Shown: one piece after another, positions 30,362 to 39,273 of the stretch
How positions within the stretch are numbered: the first letter of the stretch is position 1
Layout of the letters: every line of letters begins with the position of its first letter
Source: Candidatus Omnitrophota bacterium
GTDB lineage: Bacteria > Omnitrophota > Omnitrophia > Omnitrophales > Aquincolibacteriaceae
Length of the DNA stretch: 44,733 bases
Assembly (NCBI GenBank): GCA_023247035.1
Contig: JAHFHG010000013.1
Location: 1 to 44,733, forward strand
Direction: 5' to 3'
Made by a program: the position numbers and the translations under genes
Notes under the pieces: model-generated
What the model was told of the DNA's origin: nothing
What the model saw: only the letters and a program-made list of their open reading frames with translations
Database searches by the model: none

Positions 30362-31579
30362 TTACGCCGTATATTCGAAAAATCCACGGCCGCTTTTTTT
30401 CCCTAAAAATTTCGCGCCGACCATCCGTTTCAAGCGCGGGGACGGCCAAAAACGCTCGCCGTGTTCGAGGCGCAACTTCTGAAGGGTTTCCAGGATATGA
30501 TCCAGCCCGATTTCATCCGCATACTTCAAAAGCCCGCCTTTGGACTGCGGGAATCCTATCCCGGCCAGCATGGCAATGTCAATATCCTGGGCCTTGGCCA
30601 CCTGCTCTTCCAAGCAGTAAGCCGCCTCGTTGATCATCGGAAAAATCAGGCGTTCGGCCGAAAATGGCGCGCCTTTCCTTTTTGTCCGCGCCTGAACGTC
30701 ACGGATCAATTCGGGAAGGATATCCTTTTTGTCGGCCGAATAAGAGTAAATTCCTGCGCCGGTCTTGACGCCAAAATATTTTCGGTTATAAAGCAGATCC
30801 CAAATCCCGGCCGGTTTCATACGATTTCCGAACGAATCCAATAAAACCTTTGTGGCATCACAGCAAATGTCGATGCCGAGCTGGTCAACCAGCGTCAAAG
30901 GCCCCATCGGCAGTCCAAAATCCCGGGCGGCGGCGTCAATCGCTTCGCGCGGGGCCGATTCTTCCTGGAGGCAGTAAGCCGCTTCATTCAGGTAAGGCAA
31001 CAAAAGCCGATTCACGAGAAATCCGGCGCATTCGTTGACCCGAACCGGGATTTTCCTTAAAGATTCACTGAAGCTCATGACATCGTCGGCGGTTTCCGGG
31101 GAAGTCGCAAGGCCCGGAATCACTTCGATCAATTTCATGACCGAGGCGGGATAAAAAAAATGCATCCCTATAAATTTTTCAGGGCGGCGGGTGGCGGCGG
31201 CCATTTCGGAGATCGAAAGGGCGGAGGTATTGCTTGCAAAAATAGTCCCTTCAGAAACGCAGCGCTCGAGCTCCCCAAAGACCTGCTTCTTGAGCTCCAT
31301 TTTTTCCGGGACCGCCTCGATGACAATGTCCACGTCTTTGAAATCCTCGTAACGCGTGGTTCCCGTGACAAGCGACAATTTGGAAGCCATTTCCTCGGCG
31401 GTCATCTTGCCTTTATCCACCCGCCTTTTATAAATATTCCGTATCCGTTCAAGCCCCTTCTGGACCAGCTCTTCGGAAATATCTTTAAGAAAAACAGGAA
31501 GCCCTGCGTAGGTAATGACCTGTGCAATTTCAGCGCCCATCGTTCCCGCGCCGACCACTCCGGCTTTGTAGATATACAT
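30362..31579 (-). CDS. 3-hydroxyacyl-CoA dehydrogenase with duplicated C-terminal domain
   Basis: A 405-residue protein from the ATG at 31579 (AGGA upstream); an upstream frame extension is basic and unlikely. The NAD site GVVGAGTMGAEIAQ opens the Rossmann domain. HFFYPASVMKLIEVIPG and NECAGFLVNRLLLPYLNEAA carry the catalytic His and Asn region. Two 3HCDH C-terminal domains follow (LPMGPLTLVDQLGID and FPQSKGGLLKYADEIGLD). This is the domain layout of the FadB/FadJ C-terminal half without the hydratase, which is encoded next door. It oxidises 3-hydroxyacyl-CoA to 3-ketoacyl-CoA. Confidence 0.93.
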   Translation of the reverse strand: MYIYKAGVVGAGTMGAEIAQVITYAGLPVFLKDISEELVQKGLERIRNIYKRRVDKGKMTAEEMASKLSLVTGTTRYEDFKDVDIVIEAVPEKMELKKQVFGELERCVSEGTIFASNTSALSISEMAAATRRPEKFIGMHFFYPASVMKLIEVIPGLATSPETADDVMSFSESLRKIPVRVNECAGFLVNRLLLPYLNEAAYCLQEESAPREAIDAAARDFGLPMGPLTLVDQLGIDICCDATKVLLDSFGNRMKPAGIWDLLYNRKYFGVKTGAGIYSYSADKKDILPELIRDVQARTKRKGAPFSAERLIFPMINEAAYCLEEQVAKAQDIDIAMLAGIGFPQSKGGLLKYADEIGLDHILETLQKLRLEHGERFWPSPRLKRMVGAKFLGKKSGRGFFEYTA

Positions 31580-31599
31580 TTTAACTTCCTGACCCCTCG

Positions 31600-32787
31600 T
31601 TATTTTCTTTCCAGGACAAGTGTCCCGCCGAGCCCTCCGCCGACGCACATCGAAACCAGGCCGAGAGCGAGATTCCTTTTTTTCATTTCATAAAGCAGCG
31701 TGACCACAACGCGCGTCCCCGTCGCGCCCACGGGATGACCGAGCGCGATAGCCCCTCCGTTGACATTGACAATCTCCCGGTTCAGCTTCATTGATTTTTC
31801 AACCGCGAGGTATTGGCCCGCGAAGGCTTCGTTAATTTCCAGAAGCTGAATGTCTTTAAGCTCGCACTTGGCCTTCTTAAGCGCAATCGGGGTGGAATGA
31901 GCCGGGCCGATCCCCATTCGTTCCGGCTCGACTCCGGCAAATCCGTATCCCCGAACCGTCCCAAGGATCTCAAGGCCGAACGTTTTTGCTCTTTCGCGCG
32001 TCGTCACCAGGACCGCAGCGGCCCCGTCTGAAATAGGGCACGAATTGCCCGCGGTCACGCTGCCTTTTTCTTTAAACATCGGAGGGTATTGCGAGAGCGT
32101 TTGAACATTCAAGGCGGGATTGGGGCCTTCATCTTGTACAAAACTTTCCGGCGGCAGGTCTTTTCCAAATACTTTTTTGGGGATCATAATTTTGACAATT
32201 TCATCTTTGAATCTGCCCTCGCGGGCTGCACGGAAAGCGCGCTGGTGGGATAGGACGGCGAATTCATCCTGATCCTTCCTTGAAATTTGGAATTCCTCGA
32301 CAAGATTTTCCGCGGTCATTCCCATAATCAGGCCGGAAACCGGATCGGTCAGGCCTTCCCAAATCGTATCGATCAAGGCCGAATGCCTGAGGCGCTTTCC
32401 GAACCGGAGGTCACGATTGACAAAAGGAGAGGAAGACATCACCTCAACGCCGCCGGCGATGACCAGTTCGGCATCCCCTGCGGCAATCGTTTGACAGGCG
32501 CTGACAATGGCTTGGAGACCCGAGGCGCAGTTCCTTCCGACGGTGTAGGCCGTCACCTCTTTGGGCAGTCCGGCCATCAGGGCAATCACCCGGGCCGCGT
32601 TGGCGGCATCCGATTGCTGGCCGACACAGCCAAAAATGACCTCGCCAACGGCCTTCGGATCTATTTTAGTTCTTTCCAGAAGGGCGCGGACGATAAGCTC
32701 GCCTAATTTTTGATTGGTAAATTCCTTTAGGGCGCCTCCTAAGTTTCCAAGCGGAGAACGCACAGCGCCGGCAATGACAAGTTCCAC
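31600..32787 (-). CDS. Acetyl-CoA acetyltransferase (thiolase)
   Basis: A 395-residue thiolase. Nucleophile Cys87 lies in VGRNCASGLQA, the His in GHPVGATGTRV and the second Cys in SMCVGGGLGGTL. NEAFAGQYLAV is also conserved. The start is GTG at 32787 with GGAG upstream. It cleaves 3-ketoacyl-CoA or, in reverse, condenses two acetyl-CoA. With the dehydrogenase, hydratase and acyl-CoA ligase it forms most of a beta-oxidation or acetoacetyl-CoA route, but an acyl-CoA dehydrogenase is not in the window. Confidence 0.95.
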   Translation of the reverse strand: MELVIAGAVRSPLGNLGGALKEFTNQKLGELIVRALLERTKIDPKAVGEVIFGCVGQQSDAANAARVIALMAGLPKEVTAYTVGRNCASGLQAIVSACQTIAAGDAELVIAGGVEVMSSSPFVNRDLRFGKRLRHSALIDTIWEGLTDPVSGLIMGMTAENLVEEFQISRKDQDEFAVLSHQRAFRAAREGRFKDEIVKIMIPKKVFGKDLPPESFVQDEGPNPALNVQTLSQYPPMFKEKGSVTAGNSCPISDGAAAVLVTTRERAKTFGLEILGTVRGYGFAGVEPERMGIGPAHSTPIALKKAKCELKDIQLLEINEAFAGQYLAVEKSMKLNREIVNVNGGAIALGHPVGATGTRVVVTLLYEMKKRNLALGLVSMCVGGGLGGTLVLERK

Positions 32788-32854
32788 GATTCAACTCCAA
32801 GTTTGAAAGATTTTGTTAATGAGAAATTCAGATTATCCGGTAACTTTTTTACCG

Positions 32855-34894
32855 CTATTCCGCCAGCAGCCGTTTAATTTCCTCAAGCTGCTCCAGCGTT
32901 CTTTCTTCGCCGACCTTGATAAATTTATCCGGAGAGTAAAATTCCGCCCAATGCGCCTCGCGGACAATGGGATGAATCATCACATCCGCCCGCGCGCCGG
33001 AAGACTCCGCCATTTCATATTCCATAAACTGAATCGTGCTCATGATCACATTGAAAATATTAACGGCATAGCGGTCGTAGACTTTATCTAACCCTTGGTT
33101 TACCAGCCGGTTCCAAATATTTTGCCGGGCCAGATTCTGCTTGCGCTGAAGACGGCTTGCTTCCCGTATCTTATTTCTTTCGATACGATCCTTAGGACCG
33201 GGCAAAACATTGACGGCAATAATTTTTTTGATGCCCATCGAAGTCAAGACATGGATGGGTAAAGGATCAATGACCCCGCCGTCGATCAGGTGCCGGCCCT
33301 GGTAAAAAAACGGCCGGAAGATTCCCGGAATCGAGATGCTTGCCCGGATGGCGTCTACCACGCTGCCCGAATCCAGGACGATTTCTTCGGAGGTAAAAAG
33401 ATCGGTCGTTACAATCTTAACAGGCATTTTCAGGTCCTGAAAAGTTTTATTTCCTAAATAGGATTCCATGAACCGGGCGACCTGATGGCCTTTGAAAAAT
33501 CCGTGATGCGCGATGGACATGTCCTGAAATCCGAGAAGCTTGAAAAAACCGCTGCGTTTATCAATCGACCGGCAAAGGTCAACAAGCTCTGCGGCACAAT
33601 AGCCCGAAGCCCAGAGCGCCCCGATCAGAGCGCCGATACTGGAGCCTGCCACGACATCCACTCCAATGCCTTCGCGCTCTAAAACCTGAAGCACGCCGAT
33701 GTGTGCAAGCCCATACGCAGCGCCGCTTCCCAGCACAAGCCCGACCAGAACACCCGAAAGCTCCTTGGCAAGGTAAGTTAATGTGGCTTCGTAATGTTCC
33801 TTCTGAGCGGTCCGCGAGGGTAGAAATGAGAAGATGCGGAATCCCAGCAGCGTTTCTTCTCCATCCAAAGGAACTGTTTTTTTGCCTTCGACCTCAGGGA
33901 CAATGATTTTGATCTCATTGATGCTGAATCCGAAACCCTGCTGGAATTCTTTAGCCGCCGCGGCGGTTTCAGCCAACTCGACCGACGAGGCGCCCGAATA
34001 AATATAAACGGCGTCCGACTGCTTGAGCGCCTTAAAAGTCGCGTCATTAATCACGCCGGGGAATCGAAGGAGCAGGTATTCATACCGGTAAGTCAAGAAG
34101 GTCAAGAGCCCCATGATTTTTTTTTCATCTTTATCCCTTTCGTTCATGGGAACGTGCAAATAATGGAACCCGCCCGTTGAAGGGTGCTTCGCCAGATGAT
34201 CTTTTAGATCCGCATCCAAAACGGAGTTTGAGCTTCGATTGAAAAACTCAAAGCTTGGAAGAGATGAAATCTGGAACTCCTCCCGGACCAGCGGGTCGGA
34301 CGGGGAAATAAAATCCACAAGGATCACTTTTCTCTTGGTCTGCTGGGCGAGGGCATTGGAGAAATCCAGCCAAAAACGCAGAGACGCCGGAGAAATCTCT
34401 TTAGAAAAAAGGGTGACGATTTTGACTTCGTGCTTGGAATGGGCGTCGACGCTGCGGGTCAGGCGATGGCCGAGCGAGCGGTTTAAATGCAGGGAAATCG
34501 AAGGCATCTCATTGACGAACCTGAGGAAATCTTCCTTTTCAAGCTTCAGGACCAATCCGTCATGTTTGGCTTCGATCGAGGCGCTGTGGGTGCGGCCGGT
34601 CAAAAGGGAGGTCTCGCCGAAATGATCCCCCCGGTAAAAATAAATCAACGTCTCTTCAGTTTTTCCCGGCCGGGCCTTTATAAAAAGCCGGAACCGACCC
34701 GAAACTACGACATAAAAAGCGTCCGCCGGCGTTCCTTCTTCATAAACGAGGTCCCCTCTTTTGTATTCGATGATGCGGACTTTTTTTTCGATCAGCCGCT
34801 GCTCCGAGGCCGTAAGCGAAGCAAAGATGGGGATCTCTTCTAAGGAATATTCTTTCGCGGGATCGATCTTGCGTCCAAATTGGAATAAAGCCAC
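32855..34894 (-). CDS. Patatin-like phospholipase with cyclic-nucleotide-binding domain (NTE type)
   Basis: A 679-residue protein in three parts. Residues about 20-145 are a CAP/CRP-type cNMP-binding domain (FYVVVSGRFRLFI, GDHFGETSLLTGRTHSASIEA). About 155-370 is a Rossmann-like segment resembling a degenerate ParA/MinD-type domain without a clear P-loop. About 385-600 is a patatin domain with oxyanion loop GSGAAYGLAHIGVL, nucleophile Ser in GSSIGA and Asp in IDGGVIDPLP. The C-terminus is basic and charged. Neuropathy-target-esterase-like enzymes hydrolyse (lyso)phospholipids at membranes. Nucleotide control is plausible but unproven. It lies between glpK and the thiolase. Confidence 0.9.
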   Translation of the reverse strand: MALFQFGRKIDPAKEYSLEEIPIFASLTASEQRLIEKKVRIIEYKRGDLVYEEGTPADAFYVVVSGRFRLFIKARPGKTEETLIYFYRGDHFGETSLLTGRTHSASIEAKHDGLVLKLEKEDFLRFVNEMPSISLHLNRSLGHRLTRSVDAHSKHEVKIVTLFSKEISPASLRFWLDFSNALAQQTKRKVILVDFISPSDPLVREEFQISSLPSFEFFNRSSNSVLDADLKDHLAKHPSTGGFHYLHVPMNERDKDEKKIMGLLTFLTYRYEYLLLRFPGVINDATFKALKQSDAVYIYSGASSVELAETAAAAKEFQQGFGFSINEIKIIVPEVEGKKTVPLDGEETLLGFRIFSFLPSRTAQKEHYEATLTYLAKELSGVLVGLVLGSGAAYGLAHIGVLQVLEREGIGVDVVAGSSIGALIGALWASGYCAAELVDLCRSIDKRSGFFKLLGFQDMSIAHHGFFKGHQVARFMESYLGNKTFQDLKMPVKIVTTDLFTSEEIVLDSGSVVDAIRASISIPGIFRPFFYQGRHLIDGGVIDPLPIHVLTSMGIKKIIAVNVLPGPKDRIERNKIREASRLQRKQNLARQNIWNRLVNQGLDKVYDRYAVNIFNVIMSTIQFMEYEMAESSGARADVMIHPIVREAHWAEFYSPDKFIKVGEERTLEQLEEIKRLLAE

Positions 34895-34913
34895 AGCTAT
34901 TTATCGGCAGGAT

Positions 34914-36404
34914 TTAAAATTTTGCAAGCAACCGGTTCATTTCGCTTTTCCATTTCGCGCGCAGGCCTTTTATTTTCGGCCGGCTCATCCGGGGCAGGAA
35001 CCGGTCGAAACTGAATTTTTCATCGATTGATTTTAAAGAGGGCCAGAGGCCGAGGGCCTTTCCCGCGAGCTTTGCCGCGCCCCAGGCAGTCGCCTCCGAA
35101 ACGCGCGATACCCAAATCGGGATGCCTAAAAGGTCGGCTTGAAATTGCATCAGAAATTTATTTTGGGTGGCGCCGCCGTCGACTTTCAAGGCGCGGATGG
35201 GAATCCGGGTTTGATCCTTGATCCGTTCCACCACGTCAGCCGTTTGGTAGGCAATCGACTCGAGGGCCGCTCTGACGATATGGGCGCGGCGGGTCCCCCG
35301 CGTAAGCCCCGAGATGATTCCGCGCACTTGAGGATTCCAATAAGGGGAACCCAATCCTGTAAAAGCGGGAATGAGAATAACGCCTCCGGAGTCTTTGACG
35401 CTTTTTGCCAACGACTCGGTCTGCTTGGCATCTTTAAAAAACTCCAAGCCGTCGCGGAGCCACTGGACCACAGCGCCGGCAATAAATACCGAGCCTTCAA
35501 AGGCGTAAGCGCTTTTCCCCTCTTCATCGCAGCAGAGCGTCGCAAGCACGCCGAAGGGCGGTTTCTTAAAAGCGCTCCCTAAATTAATCATGATAAAGCA
35601 GCCCGTTCCATAAGTATTCTTGACCTGTCCCGGGCCGTAACAGGCTTGGCCGTAAAGAGCGGCCTGCTGGTCTCCCATGATCGAAAGGACAGGGATGCCG
35701 GGCGGGAGGAATCCCTGCGCGGCGGTCTGTCCGAAAAAAGAGCCCGAATCCTGGGCCTTAGGCAAGATCGCCGGAGGAATGTCCAAAATCCGAAGCAGCC
35801 GGTCGTCCCAGTGTCTTTTTCTGATATTAAAAAGCAAGGTTCTCGAAGCGTTGGTATAATCCGTCGCGTGGCTTTTTCCCCCTGTTAATTTCCACAGAAG
35901 CCAGGAATCGATCGTGCCGAAAAGGATCTGCCCCCGCCGCGCTCTCCGGCGGGCGCCCGGCACGTGATCAAGCAGCCAGCGGATCTTCGTCCCCGAAAAA
36001 TAAGGATCCAAAACCAGGCCCGTCTTTTCTCGAAACTCATTTTCGTGTCCTTCCCTTTTGAGTCGCCGGCAAAATTCCGAAGTTCTGCGATCTTGCCAGA
36101 CAATAGCCCTGTGGACAGGCCTTCCGGTTGTTTTATCCCAAAGGAGAGTTGTTTCGCGCTGATTGCTCATTCCAATAGCGGCGATCTGCCGGGCAGGGAT
36201 CCTCGATCGTTCAATCGCCTCACGCATGACCTGAAGTGTCGATTGCCAGATTTTCTGCGGGTCGTGCTCCACCCAGCCGGGGGTCGGAAAATATTGCTTG
36301 AATTCACGGTAGGCGGAGGCTAGAAGGTTTGCCTTCCGATCATAGAGAAGGGCGCGCGTTCCCGTCGTTCCCTGATCAATGGCCATGACAACTTTTTGCT
36401 TCAT
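34914..36404 (-). CDS. glpK: Glycerol kinase
   Basis: A 496-residue FGGY kinase from the ATG at 36404, the length of typical GlpK. AIDQGTTGTRALLYD is the ATP site; glycerol contacts include SNQRETTLLWD, IVWQDRRT and GDQQAALYGQ. NTYGTGCFIMIN and ALKVDGGATQNKFLMQFQADLL are the C-terminal signatures. It phosphorylates glycerol to glycerol-3-phosphate. With the lipase-like hydrolase, phospholipase and fatty-acid genes nearby, it suggests use of glycerides or phospholipids, both backbone and acyl chains. Confidence 0.95.
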   Translation of the reverse strand: MKQKVVMAIDQGTTGTRALLYDRKANLLASAYREFKQYFPTPGWVEHDPQKIWQSTLQVMREAIERSRIPARQIAAIGMSNQRETTLLWDKTTGRPVHRAIVWQDRRTSEFCRRLKREGHENEFREKTGLVLDPYFSGTKIRWLLDHVPGARRRARRGQILFGTIDSWLLWKLTGGKSHATDYTNASRTLLFNIRKRHWDDRLLRILDIPPAILPKAQDSGSFFGQTAAQGFLPPGIPVLSIMGDQQAALYGQACYGPGQVKNTYGTGCFIMINLGSAFKKPPFGVLATLCCDEEGKSAYAFEGSVFIAGAVVQWLRDGLEFFKDAKQTESLAKSVKDSGGVILIPAFTGLGSPYWNPQVRGIISGLTRGTRRAHIVRAALESIAYQTADVVERIKDQTRIPIRALKVDGGATQNKFLMQFQADLLGIPIWVSRVSEATAWGAAKLAGKALGLWPSLKSIDEKFSFDRFLPRMSRPKIKGLRAKWKSEMNRLLAKF

Positions 36405-36477
36405 GCTGATTGAATGAATGAAGGGCAGGCTCTGTCGCAAGTGGCGTGAATATCTAGACGGTCTGCAAAGGAAAAAA

Positions 36478-36870
36478 CTAACTTACTTCAGAGATTTCTT
36501 CGGGATCGCTGTAATCATTGATCTTTGTTTCCAGCCAATGATTATAAGCGTAGTCCAAAACTCGAAACTTGTCGACCGGATCCATCATCAGGAACCGGAC
36601 TCCGTGATCAAATCCCTGGTTTTCTCCCTCGGAAGCGTGAGACCACATGATTTTAGCGGCCGTGTGCACCGGCTTGGCGTCATCGGGGATGTTAATCTCC
36701 AAATCGAGCACGGTTCCTTCTTTTAACTCCAAATTGGAGTTCATCTTAAGACCTTCGCGCGATAAATCTTTGCTCAGGCTGACACCTTTAACTTCCAGCT
36801 CTCCGGGAGACTGATACTTAATAGTCATATACGCATCAAAACGTTTAAATTTTCTTTTTTCTTTTTCCAT
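36478..36870 (-). CDS. PilZ-domain protein 1
   Basis: A 130-residue single-domain PilZ protein. The N-terminal KEKRKFKRFDAYMTIKYQ holds the Arg/Lys c-di-GMP motif in weakened form, and SLSKDLSREGLKMNSN matches the D/NxSxxG motif. TVLDLEINIPDDAKPVHTAAKIMW is the PilZ barrel. PilZ proteins bind c-di-GMP, but the missing canonical RxxxR makes binding here uncertain. It has a strong AAGGAGG ribosome site and its own promoter at 36981-37009. Confidence 0.82.
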   Translation of the reverse strand: MEKEKRKFKRFDAYMTIKYQSPGELEVKGVSLSKDLSREGLKMNSNLELKEGTVLDLEINIPDDAKPVHTAAKIMWSHASEGENQGFDHGVRFLMMDPVDKFRVLDYAYNHWLETKINDYSDPEEISEVS

Positions 36871-36980
36871 TTGATACCTCCTTATCCTCGCGGGGGGTTA
36901 ATGTTTCATTGGGAGGTTAAAGACTTTCATAACTTGTTAAAATAACTGGATATACGGAAACAATGCTTAGTTTTGTTCCA

Positions 36981-37009
36981 AATATAGCACAGGGTCTTGG
37001 GAATTACAA
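36981..37009 (-). promoter_or_regulatory. Promoter of PilZ gene 1
   Basis: Minus-strand TTGTAA (37004-37009), a 17-base spacer and TATATT (36981-36986). The predicted leader of about 100 bases has no structure I can assign. Confidence 0.6.
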
Positions 37010-37027
37010 TAGCCGGGAGTAACTTTT

Positions 37028-37525
37028 TTAACGGTAGTTGGTGAACTGAATTGGAATATCGGGAGGCTGGGAGTTCAACAGGGTAATGACCCCCTGTAAA
37101 TCATCTTTACTCTTTGAACTCACACGGATTTGGTCTCCCTGAATGGCCGCCTGAACTTTAATTTTACTTTCTTTGATTGTTTTAACGATCTCTTTGGCCT
37201 TCTCCGAGGAAATCCCTTGGACCAAATCAATTTCCTGCCGCAGGGTGCCTTCAAAGGCCTTTTCAGGAGTCTGGAACTTTAACCCTTTTAAGGGTACTTT
37301 CCGAGAGGCCATTCTTGTCCTTAATATATCCTGGACGTTGCGCAGTTTTAAATCATCATCGGCAATGATCCGGATTTTATTCTCCGTCTTCAGGAGCTCG
37401 ATAGAGCTCTTGCTGCCCTTAAAATCAAACCGGGACTTCATCTCCTTGAGGGCTTGATTGACGGCATTGTCCACTTCTTGCAGGTCGATTTGGGAAACAA
37501 TATCAAAGGAAAATTGTTGCGCCAT
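37028..37525 (-). CDS. yajQ: YajQ-family nucleotide-binding protein
   Basis: A 165-residue YajQ protein. FSFDIVSQIDLQEVDNAVNQ, SRFDFKGSKS and the closing NSQPPDIPIQFTNYR are hallmark segments at the expected positions and length. Two RNP-like folds are arranged head to tail. Xanthomonas and Pseudomonas homologues bind c-di-GMP and alter gene expression; whether this one does is not visible from sequence. It sits between the two PilZ genes on the same strand. Confidence 0.94.
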   Translation of the reverse strand: MAQQFSFDIVSQIDLQEVDNAVNQALKEMKSRFDFKGSKSSIELLKTENKIRIIADDDLKLRNVQDILRTRMASRKVPLKGLKFQTPEKAFEGTLRQEIDLVQGISSEKAKEIVKTIKESKIKVQAAIQGDQIRVSSKSKDDLQGVITLLNSQPPDIPIQFTNYR

Positions 37526-37548
37526 AAGTTTAAACCGAGGCCGAAGGA

Positions 37549-37935
37549 TTAGCCCTGTGCTTTCAAATCAGCGTGCTCTTGAATAAGCCGGCGAAGGGCC
37601 CCATCGGCTTCTTCGCTAAGGTTGACAAACTCAATTCCAATGTCATAAGACGGCTTTGTCTCTTTGGCATCCTTCTTTGTAGGAATAATCCAGACCACTT
37701 TTCCTGTGCAGTCAATAGGGGGAAGCGGGTCATTCAACTGCAAGCGCAAACGGCAGGTTGAAAAACGCTCTAGCGGTTTAGGAAGCAGGATACAAACTCC
37801 GCCCGTCCCGAGATTTTCTGTCACAGCGGAAATAGGATTTCCTCTTTCCGGATGGACGACAATCTCACAACGGACGCTCATCCGGGGAAATTTTCTTTTA
37901 TTAAAGCCATCCCACATTTCTACGACCCACGTCAA
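37549..37935 (-). CDS. PilZ-domain protein 2
   Basis: A 128-residue PilZ protein if started at TTG 37935, or 122 residues from the ATG at 37917; neither has a clear ribosome site. FNKRKFPRMSVRCEIVVHP has a plausible RxxxR (RMSVR), and TENLGTGGVCILLP stands in for D/NxSxxG. The barrel continues with CRLRLQLNDPLPPIDCTGKVVW. It probably binds c-di-GMP better than PilZ protein 1, judging by the Arg spacing. It is 24 bases upstream of yajQ on the same strand. Confidence 0.82.
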   Translation of the reverse strand: MTWVVEMWDGFNKRKFPRMSVRCEIVVHPERGNPISAVTENLGTGGVCILLPKPLERFSTCRLRLQLNDPLPPIDCTGKVVWIIPTKKDAKETKPSYDIGIEFVNLSEEADGALRRLIQEHADLKAQG

Positions 37936-37940
37936 TGAGC

Positions 37941-37954
37941 GCGCAATATTGCGC
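37941..37954. promoter_or_regulatory. Perfect palindrome upstream of PilZ gene 2
   Basis: GCGCAATATTGCGC is a perfect 14-base palindrome with no spacer, 6 bases from the TTG start. It could be an operator or chance; no promoter boxes were recognised around it. Confidence 0.35.
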
Positions 37955-38039
37955 CTGTTTGCCGGCGCGGCGGGAACAGGCTGAGAGGCAACGTGCGGCG
38001 CGAATTGATCCGCCGCGATTTGTGGCGGATATCACCCAG

Positions 38040-39266
38040 CTAAAGCGATCGAATGAAAGCATCCTTAAAAGACTTCGCAATCTCACGCTTCCTGAACTCT
38101 ATCAGCGTTTCTTGAGCTTCACGATGAGTTTTAAAACTGCCCATAAAAACACAGTAGTAAGCCCTTCCTCCCGGGCGGTTCAGCGGGCGGACAAAAGCCC
38201 GCAAATGTTCCTGCTTTAATCGGGAAGCTAATTTTTGGGAATCTTCTTGAATTGCAAACGTTGCGACTTGAATCACAATTCCCTTCTGCCCAGCCTCTTC
38301 CAACTCCCCGGCAAGGGACGCTTGAGAGGAAGGCGGATTGGCCGGCAACGGGAGCGGCACGGGCAGTCCGGCGCTTTTTTGTTCTTGCTGTTTTGCCGCA
38401 CCCTGATCCTTATCTTCCTTTGCCTTTGAGACGGGAGGTTCGTTTTGCAGCCCGCCGGATTCCGCTCCCTGATGGGGAGATTGGGGCTCCGCGATGGGCG
38501 GAAGTCCCGCCAGGGAAGGTAAAATGGGCGGATAAATTTTAGGCTTCCGAGGCCTATCGAGCTTAGCAGCCGGACGCGGCGGCTCTTTCATTGCCGCCTC
38601 TCGCTTCATATTCAAGGTGTGGATTCCAAAAAAAACCCCGGCCAACAGCCCTAACGCCGTGATCCAATACGCCGCGCGCCGCACGCTCGGTTTTCTAAAA
38701 TCCAGGGATAAAAAGAGCCGAATGCATCCAACGCCCGCCATTTGAAGAAGCTGAATCCCCATTCGAATCAAAAAAACGATCGCGGATAAAATAGAGGATA
38801 AAATTCCCCCCGGAAGAAATCGCATTTTGCCGCTTGCGGATTTTTCTTTCTCTCGGGACAAAGCATCCGTCCTCATCTTTTTTTCCAGGCCGGCATTTTC
38901 CTGTTTCACCCAGCGCGAAATTTTTTCCTGTTGGCTGGATACCTTCTCGTCCCCGGAAGATCCCGGCAAAGCGGAAGGATTGCCCGATAAGTTAAGGCCG
39001 TTCGAATTTCTTTTATTCTGACTCTGCGGGGAGGACGATGAAAAATGAGCTGGCGTCGAGGAGGGCGAGGGAGCGCTCGCCGGTTGACCTTGGATCGTAA
39101 TTTTAGGCTCTGCGCCGGATAAATGTTTGAGAACCGCCGGGCTGTCCCGCTCCTCGGAAACAACGCCTTCGGGACGGAGGTGGCCGTAAAGTTTACTTTG
39201 AATTTCTTTTTCTGTAAGCGCCCTCAGCGGCTCGCCTGGTTTTTTTTTATTTCCAAACAGAGGCAT
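38040..39266 (-). CDS. SPOR-domain membrane protein 1
   Basis: A 408-residue protein. Residues 1-150 are polar, Ser/Pro-rich and probably disordered. Two hydrophobic stretches follow (GGILSSILSAIVFLIRMGIQ; AYWITALGLLAGVFFGIHTL), then a Pro-rich linker and a C-terminal SPOR domain (about 330-405: VIQVATFAIQEDSQKLASRL, RAYYCVFMGSFKTHREAQET). SPOR domains bind denuded peptidoglycan glycan strands at division septa. The topology implies a cytoplasmic head and a periplasmic SPOR tail. It follows the GNAT gene by 7 bases. Confidence 0.88.
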   Translation of the reverse strand: MPLFGNKKKPGEPLRALTEKEIQSKLYGHLRPEGVVSEERDSPAVLKHLSGAEPKITIQGQPASAPSPSSTPAHFSSSSPQSQNKRNSNGLNLSGNPSALPGSSGDEKVSSQQEKISRWVKQENAGLEKKMRTDALSREKEKSASGKMRFLPGGILSSILSAIVFLIRMGIQLLQMAGVGCIRLFLSLDFRKPSVRRAAYWITALGLLAGVFFGIHTLNMKREAAMKEPPRPAAKLDRPRKPKIYPPILPSLAGLPPIAEPQSPHQGAESGGLQNEPPVSKAKEDKDQGAAKQQEQKSAGLPVPLPLPANPPSSQASLAGELEEAGQKGIVIQVATFAIQEDSQKLASRLKQEHLRAFVRPLNRPGGRAYYCVFMGSFKTHREAQETLIEFRKREIAKSFKDAFIRSL

Positions 39267-39273
39267 CGGGGCC

